A DNA stretch of 64,000 bases. Source: Nodosilinea sp. FACHB-141. GTDB taxonomy: Bacteria; Cyanobacteriota; Cyanobacteriia; Phormidesmidales; Phormidesmidaceae. The DNA lies in the NCBI RefSeq assembly GCF_014696135.1, contig NZ_JACJPP010000022.1, forward strand, positions 234,388-298,387, written 5' to 3'. The translations under genes and the position numbers were made by a program. The notes below the pieces were generated by a model that saw only the letters and a list, made by a program, of their open reading frames with translations, searched no databases and was not told where the DNA came from. Below are positions 35,694 to 44,065 of this stretch, piece after piece (position 1 is the first letter of the stretch; each line of letters begins with the position of its first letter).

Positions 35694-36020
35694 ATGAATT
35701 CTAACGTTCAAGTTATTGAGCCTACCGGTATTTTAGATAGCACTAAAGCTGAAGAATTTCGCGAGTCTGTGGAGGCACTACTCGAGGAGGGAGTCGAAGT
35801 TATTTTAGTTGACTTAAAAGAGATTACCTTTATCGATAGCTCGGGACTGGGCACGCTGGTTGTACTGCTCAAAAAGGCGCGAGCGCTCAACCGCAGCTTC
35901 TGCATTTGCTCTATGAATGACCAGGTCCGTATGCTGTTCGAACTTACCAGCATGGACCGAGTATTTGAAATTTATGAAGACCGTCAGGCTTTTGAAAATA
36001 CCAAGCTCAAAGTGTCCTAG
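35694..36020 (+). CDS. STAS-domain anti-sigma factor antagonist
   Basis: 108-aa SpoIIAA-like STAS protein. EITFIDSSGLGTLVVLLKKA carries the phosphorylatable serine (DSSG), which a kinase would modify and a PP2C phosphatase would reset. It is convergent with the response-regulator/PP2C gene downstream (116-nt gap), a plausible partner-switch pair. No HATPase anti-sigma kinase is in the window. ATG 35694. Confidence 0.87.
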   Translation: MNSNVQVIEPTGILDSTKAEEFRESVEALLEEGVEVILVDLKEITFIDSSGLGTLVVLLKKARALNRSFCICSMNDQVRMLFELTSMDRVFEIYEDRQAFENTKLKVS

Positions 36021-36037
36021 GTCTAGATACTCAAAGG

Positions 36038-36087
36038 GGTGCAAGGTTTGAGGTTTCAAGTATAAAAACTGGCCCTAAACCTGCACC
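36038..36087. repeat. Interspersed palindromic repeat, diverged copy 3
   Basis: GGTGCAAGGTTT (36038-36049) and AAACCTGCACC (36077-36087) are complementary apart from one extra base. It lies between two convergent genes and resembles the copies at 3417 and 20497 in the AAGGTTT/AAACCT core. Confidence 0.5.
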
Positions 36088-36135
36088 TAAAACCTGACGC
36101 CCTCGGGAAAAGCGCTTTCTTGAGGCTGCCGAGGA

Positions 36136-37269
36136 CTAGTCTAAATTGACCATCATCAAAGACATATCATCACTGGCGACATCCCCCGCCTGACGCTTAA
36201 TTACGGTGTCGAGAATGTGGTCGATACTGCGCTCGCGCTTGGCCACGGCTAGCAAATCTACAAAATTGTCTAGACCGAGATACTGCTGATTGTCCTGCAG
36301 CACCTCGTAGAGGCCGTCGCTGAATAAATAAAGGCTGCTGTTGGGGGGCAGCTGGCAGCGCTGCCACTGGTACTTGGCCTCGGGCAGCATGCCCACGGGC
36401 ATGCCGGGGGTGCGCAGGCGGGTGGTAGTCACATTTTGGTCGGCATCGATTGATACCAGCACCGCCGGGGGGTGGCCAGCGCTGGCGTAGAGCAGCTGGC
36501 GGTTGGCGCAGTTGAGCACACCGTACCAGATAGTGAAATATTTTTGGTTCTGATCGCTCATCTGAAAGGTTTCGTTGAGCGCTCGCAGCACTTTTTCGGG
36601 GCGGTAGAAGCTGACATCGGGCAGCGACTGAGCGCGCAGCACGTTTAGCACCGAGGTGGAGAGCAGCGCTGACCCCAGCCCGTGGCCCGAGACATCGAGC
36701 AAATAGATCACCAGATAGTCGGGGTCGAGCCAGTAGTAGTCGTAGCAGTCGCCGCCGAGCTGCTGAGAGGGCAAAAACCGCGATTGGATGGGCACTCTGC
36801 CGACTTGGTCATTGGGCAGGAGCGATCGCACATAGCCCTCCGCTTCCGCCATTTCAGCTTCCATCCGCTGCTTTTGCTGGCGCAAGTCCTGGGTGAGCTG
36901 GTAGATGCGCAGCCCTGCTCGCACCCGCGCATTGAGCTCGTTGATATCTACTGGTTTTGAGAGCAGGTCGTCAGCCCCCATCTCTAGCCCCTTGACCCGG
37001 TCGGCGGTGCTGTAGCGGGCCGTCAGCAGCAGCAGTGACGTAATCGAGAGCACTGGATGATGTTTAAGCGCCTGGCAAATGGCCAACCCATCGATGGTGC
37101 CCGGAATATTCCAGTCGCAGATGATCACCCCCGGCAGCAGCTTTTCGGCCAGGGTGAGGCCCTCTGCCCCGCTGCGGGCCGTGGTTACGCTGTAACCCTG
37201 CTGCTTGAGAGCGCTGACCAAAAACTGCTCTGTGGCGGCATCGTGCTCAATGATGAGGATGTCGATCAT
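36136..37269 (-). CDS. Response regulator fused to SpoIIE/PP2C phosphatase
   Basis: 377 aa. The N-terminal 125 residues form a receiver domain (phospho-acceptor Asp in VIICDWNIPG, Lys in DDLLSKPVDINEL). A short coiled-coil linker (RQQKQRMEAEMAEAE) joins it to a PP2C domain of the SpoIIE/RsbU type, with metal-binding GGDCYDYYWLD, LLDVSGHGLGSALLST and DVASDDMSLMMV. Such proteins dephosphorylate STAS-type antagonists in response to a sensor kinase. The convergent STAS gene is the obvious candidate substrate. No kinase lies adjacent. Confidence 0.9.
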   Translation of the reverse strand: MIDILIIEHDAATEQFLVSALKQQGYSVTTARSGAEGLTLAEKLLPGVIICDWNIPGTIDGLAICQALKHHPVLSITSLLLLTARYSTADRVKGLEMGADDLLSKPVDINELNARVRAGLRIYQLTQDLRQQKQRMEAEMAEAEGYVRSLLPNDQVGRVPIQSRFLPSQQLGGDCYDYYWLDPDYLVIYLLDVSGHGLGSALLSTSVLNVLRAQSLPDVSFYRPEKVLRALNETFQMSDQNQKYFTIWYGVLNCANRQLLYASAGHPPAVLVSIDADQNVTTTRLRTPGMPVGMLPEAKYQWQRCQLPPNSSLYLFSDGLYEVLQDNQQYLGLDNFVDLLAVAKRERSIDHILDTVIKRQAGDVASDDMSLMMVNLD

Positions 37270-37646
37270 GCTGCGTTTGAGACCAAGGGAGTAACCGTAG
37301 ACCTGGAGAACGAGTAGCGTTGATAGCGGTAGTAGAGCAACCAGGCGTTTCTAGATTTCCCCACTGGCCTAGCACCACAGCTAGATGGGGATACTGAGGT
37401 TTAGCGTAACCCTAAACTGTCTCAGCCAGGGACTTCATAAAGATCCTACGCAATCTCTTTAGAGTCCAAAAGCTACAAAGGTGAATGGCCAACTCTTGGA
37501 ACCATTCCTGCCCGCTTAAATCTGTAGTTTTAGTTTCGGCAGTCATCCCTGACTAGGCAACTTTTTGTGAAAGGTACGATGAGCTACTGTGATCTGCGCG
37601 GGAGTCTGTTTAGCATAGTCATGCCGTTCCGTTAGGCCAACCGGTT
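37270..37646. other. Divergent intergenic region
   Basis: About 380 bases between the minus-strand phosphatase gene and the plus-strand cupin gene. No gene-like frame, terminator or repeat stands out. Promoters of both are presumably here. Confidence 0.35.
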
Positions 37647-38132
37647 ATGGATACTATGGTTATGGATCCCTTGACCTGCTCGTTGCCTACTAGCTGCGTC
37701 GTTCCGGTGTACAAGTCGCCGAAGGATTACCAGGCTTTTCGCATTAGCCCCGGCGATAGTAACCGCTTGGCCCTGGTGTTTGATCCCACCATTGCCAATA
37801 TGTCGCTGACCTACTGCGTCGAAATTTTTGACGTTGGCGGCAAAACGCCCCCCAACCGCCACCAGGTTGCCGTTGAAATGTTCTTTGTGCTCAAGGGCGA
37901 AGGCCGCGCCACCTGCGACGGCAAAACCGTTGCGATTCAGGCGGGAGACAGCATTCTGGTGCCCCCCAGCGGGGTGCATGTGGTCGAAAATACTGGCTCC
38001 ACCCGACTCTATACCCTGTGCATCATGGTGCCCAATGAAGACTTTGCTGAGCTGATTCGCAGCGGCACCCCCGTTGAGCTAGACAATGAAGATTTGGCTG
38101 TTTTAGGCCGTCACGATTCCCCCAAGCCCTAA
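37647..38132 (+). CDS. Cupin-domain protein
   Basis: 161-aa single-cupin protein. Motif 1 runs through PPNRHQVAVEMFFVLKGEGR with a His and Glu ligand; motif 2 is in SILVPPSGVHVVENTG with its His. The second His of canonical motif 1 is Val here, so metal binding may be altered. C-terminal text FAELIRSGTPVELDNEDLAV is a polar tail. Substrate unknown. ATG 37647; later in-frame ATGs are possible. Confidence 0.78.
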   Translation: MDTMVMDPLTCSLPTSCVVPVYKSPKDYQAFRISPGDSNRLALVFDPTIANMSLTYCVEIFDVGGKTPPNRHQVAVEMFFVLKGEGRATCDGKTVAIQAGDSILVPPSGVHVVENTGSTRLYTLCIMVPNEDFAELIRSGTPVELDNEDLAVLGRHDSPKP

Positions 38133-38154
38133 AGTCGCTCTTTCTGTCTTGTAG

Positions 38155-38171
38155 GGTGGGCATCGCCCACC
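38155..38171. repeat. Small palindromic cyanobacterial repeat
   Basis: GGTGGGC/GCCCACC with a 3-nt loop inside GTAGGGTGGGCATCGCCCACC. This element is common in cyanobacterial intergenic space, to my knowledge. No T-run, so not a strong terminator; it lies 20 nt past the cupin stop. Confidence 0.55.
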
Positions 38172-38211
38172 ATTCCCATCTAGGGCCAGCATCCCACCGT
38201 TCTGTAAACCC

Positions 38212-39915
38212 TTGCTCACTCCCGGCCTCTACGCTGTTGCTCCCCCGCAAACCCTTACCCTGGTGCTGCCCATCTCAAACGGGGAGATAGAGGGGGCAGC
38301 GATTCGCCTCGATGCCGATGTGTACTATCCCATTGGCGAGGGGCCATTCCCGGTGCTGCTAATGCGGCAGCCCTACGGTCGAGCGATCGCATCCACCGTC
38401 GTCTATGCCCATCCCACCTGGTACGCCAGCCATGGCTACATTGTGGTGATTCAAGATGTGCGGGGACGGGGTACCTCCGGTGGGGAATTTGACCTGTTTT
38501 GCCACGAAGCTGACGACGGCTATACCACGGTGCAGTGGGCGGCGAACCTCCCCCAGAGCAATGGGGCGGTGGGCATGTACGGGTTTTCCTATCAGGGGAT
38601 GACTCAGCTGTATGCGGCGGCGAAGCAGCCGCCCGCGTTGAGGGCGATCGCCCCAGCGATGGTGGGCTATGACCTCTACACCGACTGGGCCTACGAAAAC
38701 GGAGCTTTGCCCCTGCAAATTGGCCTGGGCTGGGCGCTCCAGCTCGCTGCCGAAACCGCTCGCTTGAAAGAGGATTCTATTGCCTATCAGGCGCTTCGCC
38801 AGGCTGCCCACACCTTGCCCCTGGGCGATGCCGTGCCTGCCCGACCTGAGGTGCTGAAGACCCATGCTCCCGACTCTTTTTTTCACCAGTGGCTCGATCG
38901 CCCTCAGCCCGAAGACTACTGGCAGGCGCTCAAGCCAGACTTAGCCGAAGTAAATCTGCCCATGCTGCACATCGGTGGCTGGTACGACCCATACTTGCGA
39001 GGTAACCTGCGCCTGTATAAGCAAATGGTCTCCCAGAGCAGCGCTGCCCAAGAACTGTGGATTGGTCCCTGGGGACATTTGCCCTGGAGCCGCCGAGTGG
39101 GAGCGGTGGATTTTGGCCTGGAGGCCGACAGCCCGATCGATCGTTTACAAATTCGCTGGTTCGATCGGTTTCTGCGGGGTGCTCCCTCGGACACAGACGA
39201 TCGATCTCCCGTCCAGCTGTTTGTGATGGGGGTGAACCAGTGGCAGGGGCGCGATCGCTGGCCGACTAACCCCGGCCAACCTTTCTACCTCGGCAGTAGC
39301 GGTCTGGCAGGGATGCGCGAGGATGACGGCGTGCTTAGCCCACACCTGTTTCAACTCCCGACACAACCGGCATCTCCATCTGAGGATGTGATTGTGCATG
39401 ACCCTTGGCGACCGGTGCCCTCCCTGGGTGGCCACTGCGGGTTGCCTGCTGGCCCCTTTGACCGAGGGTTGATCGACAGCCGCGCTGACGTACTGACTTA
39501 CACGACTGCTCCCTTGACTGAAGAGCTAAGGCTGGTGGGAACGGCGATCGCTACCCTTTTTTGCCGAGCCGATGCCTCCAGCTTTGACCTCAACGTGGTG
39601 CTCTCGGAGGTGCATAGCGATGGTCGGGTGATCAACCTCACCCAAGGGCAGTGCCGGGTTGACAATCCCGATGTGGCAAACCTCAGCCCTCAGAGGGTGA
39701 CGCTGCCCCTACAGCCCACGGCTGCTACCCTAGTCCCCGGTCAACGCCTGCGGCTGAGCGTGGCGGCCTCTTGTTTTCCCGCCTACGCAATTAATAGCGG
39801 TACTGGGGCGAGACCTGGAGACTGTGCGCAGATAGACTATCGGATCATCACCGTAACCCTTGCCCACGGGGCGGTTTACCCCTCCTGCGTAAAGTTACCT
39901 CTAGAGGCAGAGTGA
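38212..39915 (+). CDS. CocE/NonD-family hydrolase (X-Pro dipeptidyl-peptidase-like)
   Basis: 567-aa alpha/beta hydrolase. The serine lies in VGMYGFSYQGMTQ (GxSxxG), with the acid and base in the C-terminal part of the fold (GPWGHLPWSRR holds a likely His). YYPIGEGPFPVLLMRQPYGR and HGYIVVIQDVRGRGTSGGEF are the family opening. The C-terminal beta-jelly-roll (about 340-560) starts at FYLGSSGLAG and includes ADVLTYTTAPLTEELRLVGT. The frame begins at a TTG at 38212; a later start is possible. Substrate (cocaine-like esters, acylamino or Pro-peptides) cannot be told. Confidence 0.8.
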   Translation: MLTPGLYAVAPPQTLTLVLPISNGEIEGAAIRLDADVYYPIGEGPFPVLLMRQPYGRAIASTVVYAHPTWYASHGYIVVIQDVRGRGTSGGEFDLFCHEADDGYTTVQWAANLPQSNGAVGMYGFSYQGMTQLYAAAKQPPALRAIAPAMVGYDLYTDWAYENGALPLQIGLGWALQLAAETARLKEDSIAYQALRQAAHTLPLGDAVPARPEVLKTHAPDSFFHQWLDRPQPEDYWQALKPDLAEVNLPMLHIGGWYDPYLRGNLRLYKQMVSQSSAAQELWIGPWGHLPWSRRVGAVDFGLEADSPIDRLQIRWFDRFLRGAPSDTDDRSPVQLFVMGVNQWQGRDRWPTNPGQPFYLGSSGLAGMREDDGVLSPHLFQLPTQPASPSEDVIVHDPWRPVPSLGGHCGLPAGPFDRGLIDSRADVLTYTTAPLTEELRLVGTAIATLFCRADASSFDLNVVLSEVHSDGRVINLTQGQCRVDNPDVANLSPQRVTLPLQPTAATLVPGQRLRLSVAASCFPAYAINSGTGARPGDCAQIDYRIITVTLAHGAVYPSCVKLPLEAE

Positions 39916-39940
39916 AGGGCGATCGCGATCGTAAAGAATA

Positions 39941-39968
39941 AAAAAAATCGGCTCCCTAGGGAAGCCGA
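39941..39968 (-). terminator. Orphan minus-strand intrinsic terminator
   Basis: On the minus strand TCGGCT (39968-39963) pairs with AGCCGA (39953-39948) with inner G-C pairs, followed by a T-run (39947-39941 and beyond). The only annotated minus-strand gene upstream ends 430 bases away at 40401 and has its own hairpin. It may therefore end a separate small transcript or terminate read-through. Confidence 0.65.
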
Positions 39969-40344
39969 CGTGGGTGATACTAAATATCTACGTTGTTCTC
40001 TCAATCTGGAAGAAACCATCAAAAACTCAGCGTTTTATGCAGCGCCGAAGGTCAGATAATTTTTCCGCTGGAGGGCTCTCATCTCCTCCGTCTCTCATTG
40101 TAACAACAAGTACAGATTTTCTTTAACACAATCTCTGCTGATTGTGTGTTGATTCGATAACTTAAGCTAATGAGCAAATGTACTCAGTATTTTTTCGGAG
40201 AGCCTTCTTAAAGGCTTGCCGTCTAATACCGAAGCCAATGCTCTCAACCTGCCTAAAAGTGGCTTGCAGGGGTTGTGGCGCAGCTTAGGTGGAATCTTCA
40301 CGCTGCTTGCCTTGGAAAGTCAGGGTAAGTAAACAGCATTGGTT

Positions 40345-40390
40345 GCGGGTGGTTCTCACGATTAGTTCTATAACCGATAGAACCACCCGC
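40345..40390 (-). terminator. Stem-loop after the YbaY-domain gene
   Basis: GCGGGTGGTTCT (40345-40356) is perfectly complementary to AGAACCACCCGC (40379-40390), 12 bp, 10 nt past the stop codon of the minus-strand gene. No strong T-run on the minus side, so termination strength is uncertain. Confidence 0.6.
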
Positions 40391-40400
40391 TGCCCTAGGC

Positions 40401-41600
40401 TTACCGCGAAATTTGTTCAACCTGAACTTCTACATTAGTAGGGTTACCTTGAGTAATTACCGCAGAGCGGCTGGTGGTGGTAAATCGTAGATCCCCATCG
40501 ACAACAATGCGGGCCTGCACCGCATAGCTCAAGCGTGGGTCAATCTGGTCGGGGCTGTAGACCAGCTCAAAGGGGAGCGGTACCTGGCGATCGCCGAATA
40601 CCACACTCTGAGAGGCCAACACCACTGCAGGCGCATCGGCTCGGCTGACATCCACCAAGCTGACCTCCAAAACAGCGTTGGGGGGCATGGCAATGCGGGG
40701 CAGGTAGCCGACGGTGCCAGTCACGCTGGTGGAGTTGGTTTGCACGGCGTTGTTAACCTCAATGGTTTGGGCACCGTTAGCGGCGCTCGTCACCTCTACG
40801 GCGGAAGTGCCGTTGTGGGTGAAGATGGTGCCTGCTGCGGAAGCGTTAGCGGTCGCCGGGGCCGCATTTAGCTCTTGCCGCCCAGTGGTCTTGTTAAACA
40901 GGTTGATGCGAGGCTGCCCTTGCTGAGTAAACACCCTCACCGCGTGGGTTGGCGTCTGCGAAAACACGATGGTGCCATCGGGCACGCTGGAACCCACCGG
41001 CCCCGGCAGCTGAGCTAGCTCGCTGAGGCTGTCGCCATCGACCACGAAGCTGCGGTTGTTCACCTCAGTTTGGGTCAGCTGCGACACATTAATGCGCTGA
41101 TTTTCAATGGTGGTAGGGCCGTTGAGCATAATTCGTTCCCCCACAGCGACGGGGCGCAATGCCTGAGCTTCGCCATCCACATCCATCACGGCTGCTACGT
41201 AGGTGGCTAAGTTGGTGCCGCCCCCCTGGTTAACGCCAAAAAATACGGCGGCATCAGTTTTGCCGTCGCCGTTGATATCGCCAAAGGCCAGCCAGTTGGG
41301 TTCTTTGGCCATGCTGACCACCAGTTCGCCGGAGCGGTTGTACCCGCCATTTTCCAGGGTGACGGTTTCAAAAGTAGGCTCGGGGCCAAAGCCGAGGGGC
41401 ACAGTGTAGGTGCCGTTGATTAGGGTGTCCCAGCGATTGCACCAAGCCTGCTTCTCAGGCGTAAACACCTCACGGGTCATGCAGTTGTGCCATTCGGGCT
41501 GTGGCTGGGCCAGGGCTTGGCCCCCTGCCATCACTCCACCGCCTAGGGAAGCGGCTACTAAGCCAGCGCCTAAAAGAGTAGAAAACACTCGCTTGTTCAT
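40401..41600 (-). CDS. Secreted protein with a shared beta-module and C-terminal YbaY-like domain
   Basis: 399-aa exported protein. A signal peptide covers about residues 1-32 (MNKRVFSTLLGAGLVAASLG...). A central module (FSQTPTHAVRVFTQQGQPRI, NLFNKTTGRQELNAAP) matches the module in the secreted protein at 23401. The C-terminal 110 residues (VTGTVGYLPRIAMPPNAVLE ... RSAVITQGNPTNVEVQVEQI) look like the YbaY/lipoprotein chaperone-like domain. DINGDGKTDAAVFFGV resembles a Ca-binding FG-GAP/dockerin-like loop. The ATG at 41600 is preferred over a GTG at 41612. Confidence 0.7.
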   Translation of the reverse strand: MNKRVFSTLLGAGLVAASLGGGVMAGGQALAQPQPEWHNCMTREVFTPEKQAWCNRWDTLINGTYTVPLGFGPEPTFETVTLENGGYNRSGELVVSMAKEPNWLAFGDINGDGKTDAAVFFGVNQGGGTNLATYVAAVMDVDGEAQALRPVAVGERIMLNGPTTIENQRINVSQLTQTEVNNRSFVVDGDSLSELAQLPGPVGSSVPDGTIVFSQTPTHAVRVFTQQGQPRINLFNKTTGRQELNAAPATANASAAGTIFTHNGTSAVEVTSAANGAQTIEVNNAVQTNSTSVTGTVGYLPRIAMPPNAVLEVSLVDVSRADAPAVVLASQSVVFGDRQVPLPFELVYSPDQIDPRLSYAVQARIVVDGDLRFTTTSRSAVITQGNPTNVEVQVEQISR

Positions 41601-42006
41601 GATTAATCTCACACCTAAAATTCAGCAGGGAGAACTACAGTCTTCTGCTTAGGCGTGGCTTAAAACGCTGACTGTATCTCCCCTGAGTCCTTAGGCAATC
41701 TATCAATGAACTATAAGGAAGCGGTGTGGAGTTATGGTTTTGGCAACGCAACCTGCCTAGGCCCTCGCTAGCTAATGACCACGCCAACCCGAGCGGTGGA
41801 TGCGCCAAGGGCTAGACCTGCACTGATAACCCCTGACCCACTTCACTCATTCCAAATGTGGTTTTGCCACTAGTGCCCTCTCAAGGGTGCTACGGACGAT
41901 GAGTTTAGGATTATTAACCCCCAAGCTATGAAGTTTCTTGGATACTCAAGGAGAGGTTCTAGCGATCTACAAACTCTACATTGAATGAACTATTGGAGAA
42001 CCCGTG
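41601..42006. other. Divergent intergenic region
   Basis: About 405 bases between divergent secreted-protein genes. A CAAGGAGAGGTTC at 41948-41960 and an AT-rich tract near 41980-41999 are the only notable spots; the CAAGGAGAGG lies about 46 nt before the DUF1517 start. No gene or strong repeat. Confidence 0.35.
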
Positions 42007-43131
42007 ATGCAGGTGAGCTCTAGCTTTAAGCGGCTTTGGTGGATGATTGCTGCCACTACCGTCATGATTGCGATGGTGGTCTATCTAGGGGTAGTGCCGG
42101 TGGTTAAAAACCATCACCTTTCCCTAGGGGCGATCGAAGAGCGGCTTAGCCAGGGCTTTGTGCCGTCAGGGACGATTAGAGAACAGGCTGTCAGCGGCGG
42201 CATGAGCCGGGGTGGCTCCTTTAGTCGCCCCTCTGCGCCCGCACCCTCGGCTCCACGCAGTTTGCCTAGCTATGGCGGCGGTGGCTATGGCGGCAGTTAC
42301 GGTGGTGGGTATGGTGGAGGCTACGGCGGTGGCTACGGTGGTGGCTACGGCTATCGCTCGGCTCCGGGGCCGGTGATTGTGCCTTACCCCACCTACGCTC
42401 CGGCTCCGGTGTATGTGGGCACGGGCGGTGGCGGTGGCGGCGGTGGATTTTTGATTGTGATTGTAGTGGTGGGGTTTATTGTGCTGCCCATCGCGTTTAA
42501 TTATTTGCAGGGCGGCAGTCGTAGGTTTGACGGTTCAGCGGCGACGGGTAGCCAGAGCGAGCTGCTCAACGACATTGTCACCGTGACGCGCCTACAGATA
42601 GTGCTGCTAGCGGGGGCAAGAGATCTTCAGCGCGACCTCGATCGCATTGCTGTCAACGCTGACCTCACCACCCCGGCGGGGCTCGCATCTCAACTGCGCG
42701 AAACAGTGCTGGCGCTGCTGCGTCACCCCGACTACTGGACCCATGTGCGGGCTGAGTCGCAGACGGTGTCTAGGCGAGAGCGGGCATCAGAACTGTTTGA
42801 GCGGCTGTCGATTCAAGAGCGCAGCAAGTTCACTGTCGAAACTTTGGTAAATGTTGGCGGCGAGGTGCAGCGACGCACCATGCCCGGTGGTCCCAGCGGA
42901 GATGTGGCCTCGCACATTGTGGTGACGCTGCTGTTGGGTACAGCAGACGATCGCCCCCTGTTCGGCACCGTTAATTCTGTTACTGACCTAAAAGCGGTAT
43001 TGCAGCGCTTAGGCTCTATTTCTCCTGCCTATTTGCTGGTCTACGAGTTGCTGTGGACACCCCAGGACCCCACCGATAGCCTGAGCGGCGATGAACTGCT
43101 CGCCAACTATCCCGACCTGGTCACGCTTTAG
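42007..43131 (+). CDS. DUF1517 protein with Gly-Tyr-rich repeat
   Basis: 374-aa cyanobacterial DUF1517 protein. A membrane anchor (about residues 12-32) precedes a low-complexity linker: residues 92-120 repeat the unit GGYGG (coded by 42270-42360), and a second glycine run precedes another hydrophobic segment (FLIVIVVVGFIVLPIAFNYL, about 150-170). The conserved DUF1517 domain follows (SELLNDIVTVTRLQIVLLAG ... IQERSKFTVETLVNVGGEVQ). Function unknown; plastid homologues are thylakoid associated. ATG at 42007 with a GTG three bases earlier. Confidence 0.78.
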   Translation: MQVSSSFKRLWWMIAATTVMIAMVVYLGVVPVVKNHHLSLGAIEERLSQGFVPSGTIREQAVSGGMSRGGSFSRPSAPAPSAPRSLPSYGGGGYGGSYGGGYGGGYGGGYGGGYGYRSAPGPVIVPYPTYAPAPVYVGTGGGGGGGGFLIVIVVVGFIVLPIAFNYLQGGSRRFDGSAATGSQSELLNDIVTVTRLQIVLLAGARDLQRDLDRIAVNADLTTPAGLASQLRETVLALLRHPDYWTHVRAESQTVSRRERASELFERLSIQERSKFTVETLVNVGGEVQRRTMPGGPSGDVASHIVVTLLLGTADDRPLFGTVNSVTDLKAVLQRLGSISPAYLLVYELLWTPQDPTDSLSGDELLANYPDLVTL

Positions 43132-43397
43132 ACTGCCCATCACTTGCAGCTAAGAGCGGCTCTGAATTTGGGAGTATCGGTGGCAAGAACGTTTCGATGC
43201 TCGTCGAGCCGGTTTTCGAGCTGAAAACTGCCTTACGGTTAACCCCACAACCGGTACGGGAGGGAAGTTCGCCATCACAGTAGGGTTCCTACGACTGGAG
43301 GTAGAAGCGGCTCTGGCGCACCATAGTAGCTGTAGAGAGTGAAAGCGCAAATGCTTGACCTGACTCACCTTAGACGTTTGCAAAGGCAAGTACCAGG

Positions 43398-43410
43398 AGG
43401 TTTAGAACCT
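43398..43410 (+). promoter_or_regulatory. Hairpin over the hsp20 ribosome binding site (candidate RNA thermometer)
   Basis: AGGTT (43398-43402) and AACCT (43406-43410) form a 5-bp stem around TAG, directly before the ATG. It traps half of the strong AGGAGG site (43395-43400). Known cyanobacterial hsp17 thermometers work by melting such a short hairpin on heating; the same is inferred here but untested. Confidence 0.55.
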
Positions 43411-43887
43411 ATGATTATTCGTCGCTACTTAGACCCCATCACCGAAATCAACGCCATTCGTCGTCAGATCAACGAGGCCTTCGGCGACCTCACCAATGAA
43501 GCGTTGACTAAGACCGATTGGGCTCCTGCCATTCGCTTAGTTGACCACGGCCATGAGTTCGTGTTGACGGCTCACTTGGTAGGCGTTACCGCTGCCGACC
43601 TCGATGTGCAGGTAGCTGCTGATAGTGTAACCATTGCTGGCGTTCGCAAAGCCCCCGAAGCCCCCGCCGAAGAAGGCACCCAGGTGCTCTACGACGACAC
43701 CCGCTACGGCAGCTTCCAGCGCATGGTCAATCTGCCCGATGCTGTGCAGAATGACAAAGTTGTGGCTGACTTTACCCATGGCGTGCTGACTCTGACCCTG
43801 CCCAAGGTGGTTGAAGCTCGCAATAAGGTGGTCAAAATCAGCCTAGGTGGCAACGAAAACCCTGCCATTGAAGCGGGTGAAGCCTAA
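43411..43887 (+). CDS. Small heat-shock protein (Hsp20/alpha-crystallin)
   Basis: 158-aa sHsp that holds unfolding proteins. The alpha-crystallin domain spans about residues 45-140: WAPAIRLVDHGHEFVLTAHL, LDVQVAADSVTIAGVRKAPE and VVADFTHGVLTLTLPKV. The frame opens at 43339, but the ATG at 43411 follows AGGAGG (43395-43400) at 10-nt spacing and begins MIIRRYLDPITEI, the usual sHsp start. A GGGGAGGC/GCCTCCCC terminator lies 60 nt past the stop. Confidence 0.9.
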   Translation: MIIRRYLDPITEINAIRRQINEAFGDLTNEALTKTDWAPAIRLVDHGHEFVLTAHLVGVTAADLDVQVAADSVTIAGVRKAPEAPAEEGTQVLYDDTRYGSFQRMVNLPDAVQNDKVVADFTHGVLTLTLPKVVEARNKVVKISLGGNENPAIEAGEA

Positions 43888-43947
43888 CTCAGAGCATGAG
43901 ATGTCTCTGCGCTAACGATTGACGATTGAGAGTAAGTCATGATGACT

Positions 43948-43974
43948 GGGGAGGCAATGCCTCCCCTTTTTTTT
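43948..43974 (+). terminator. Intrinsic terminator of hsp20
   Basis: GGGGAGGC (43948-43955) and GCCTCCCC (43959-43966) form a perfect 8-bp stem with a 3-nt loop, followed by eight T (43967-43974). Confidence 0.92.
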
Positions 43975-44065
43975 GCTGAGCTGATTGCAGCATCGTGCCA
44001 CTGAATTTGCAACTACCCTAAATTCAGTTCCCCTTGGAGCTAGCCTAGGCAATTCTGCTGGGCCT

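Larger units (their letters stand above)
39916..40400. other. Large intergenic region with orphan terminator and hairpins
   Basis: About 485 bases without an ORF of quality. It contains a T-rich terminator in the minus direction (39941-39968), an ACACAATC/GATTGTGT hairpin (40126-40147) and a 12-bp stem near the downstream gene (40345-40390). On the minus strand a purine-rich GGAGGAG precedes an ATG of a 15-codon frame at about 40083-40036. A small RNA or long 3' UTR is possible. Confidence 0.5.

Noticed and set aside
42250..42360. GGYGG-coding tandem repeat considered as a mobile or CRISPR-like array
   Set aside because: Repeat units are 9-15 bases, in frame and within the DUF1517 coding sequence, so it is a protein low-complexity tract.
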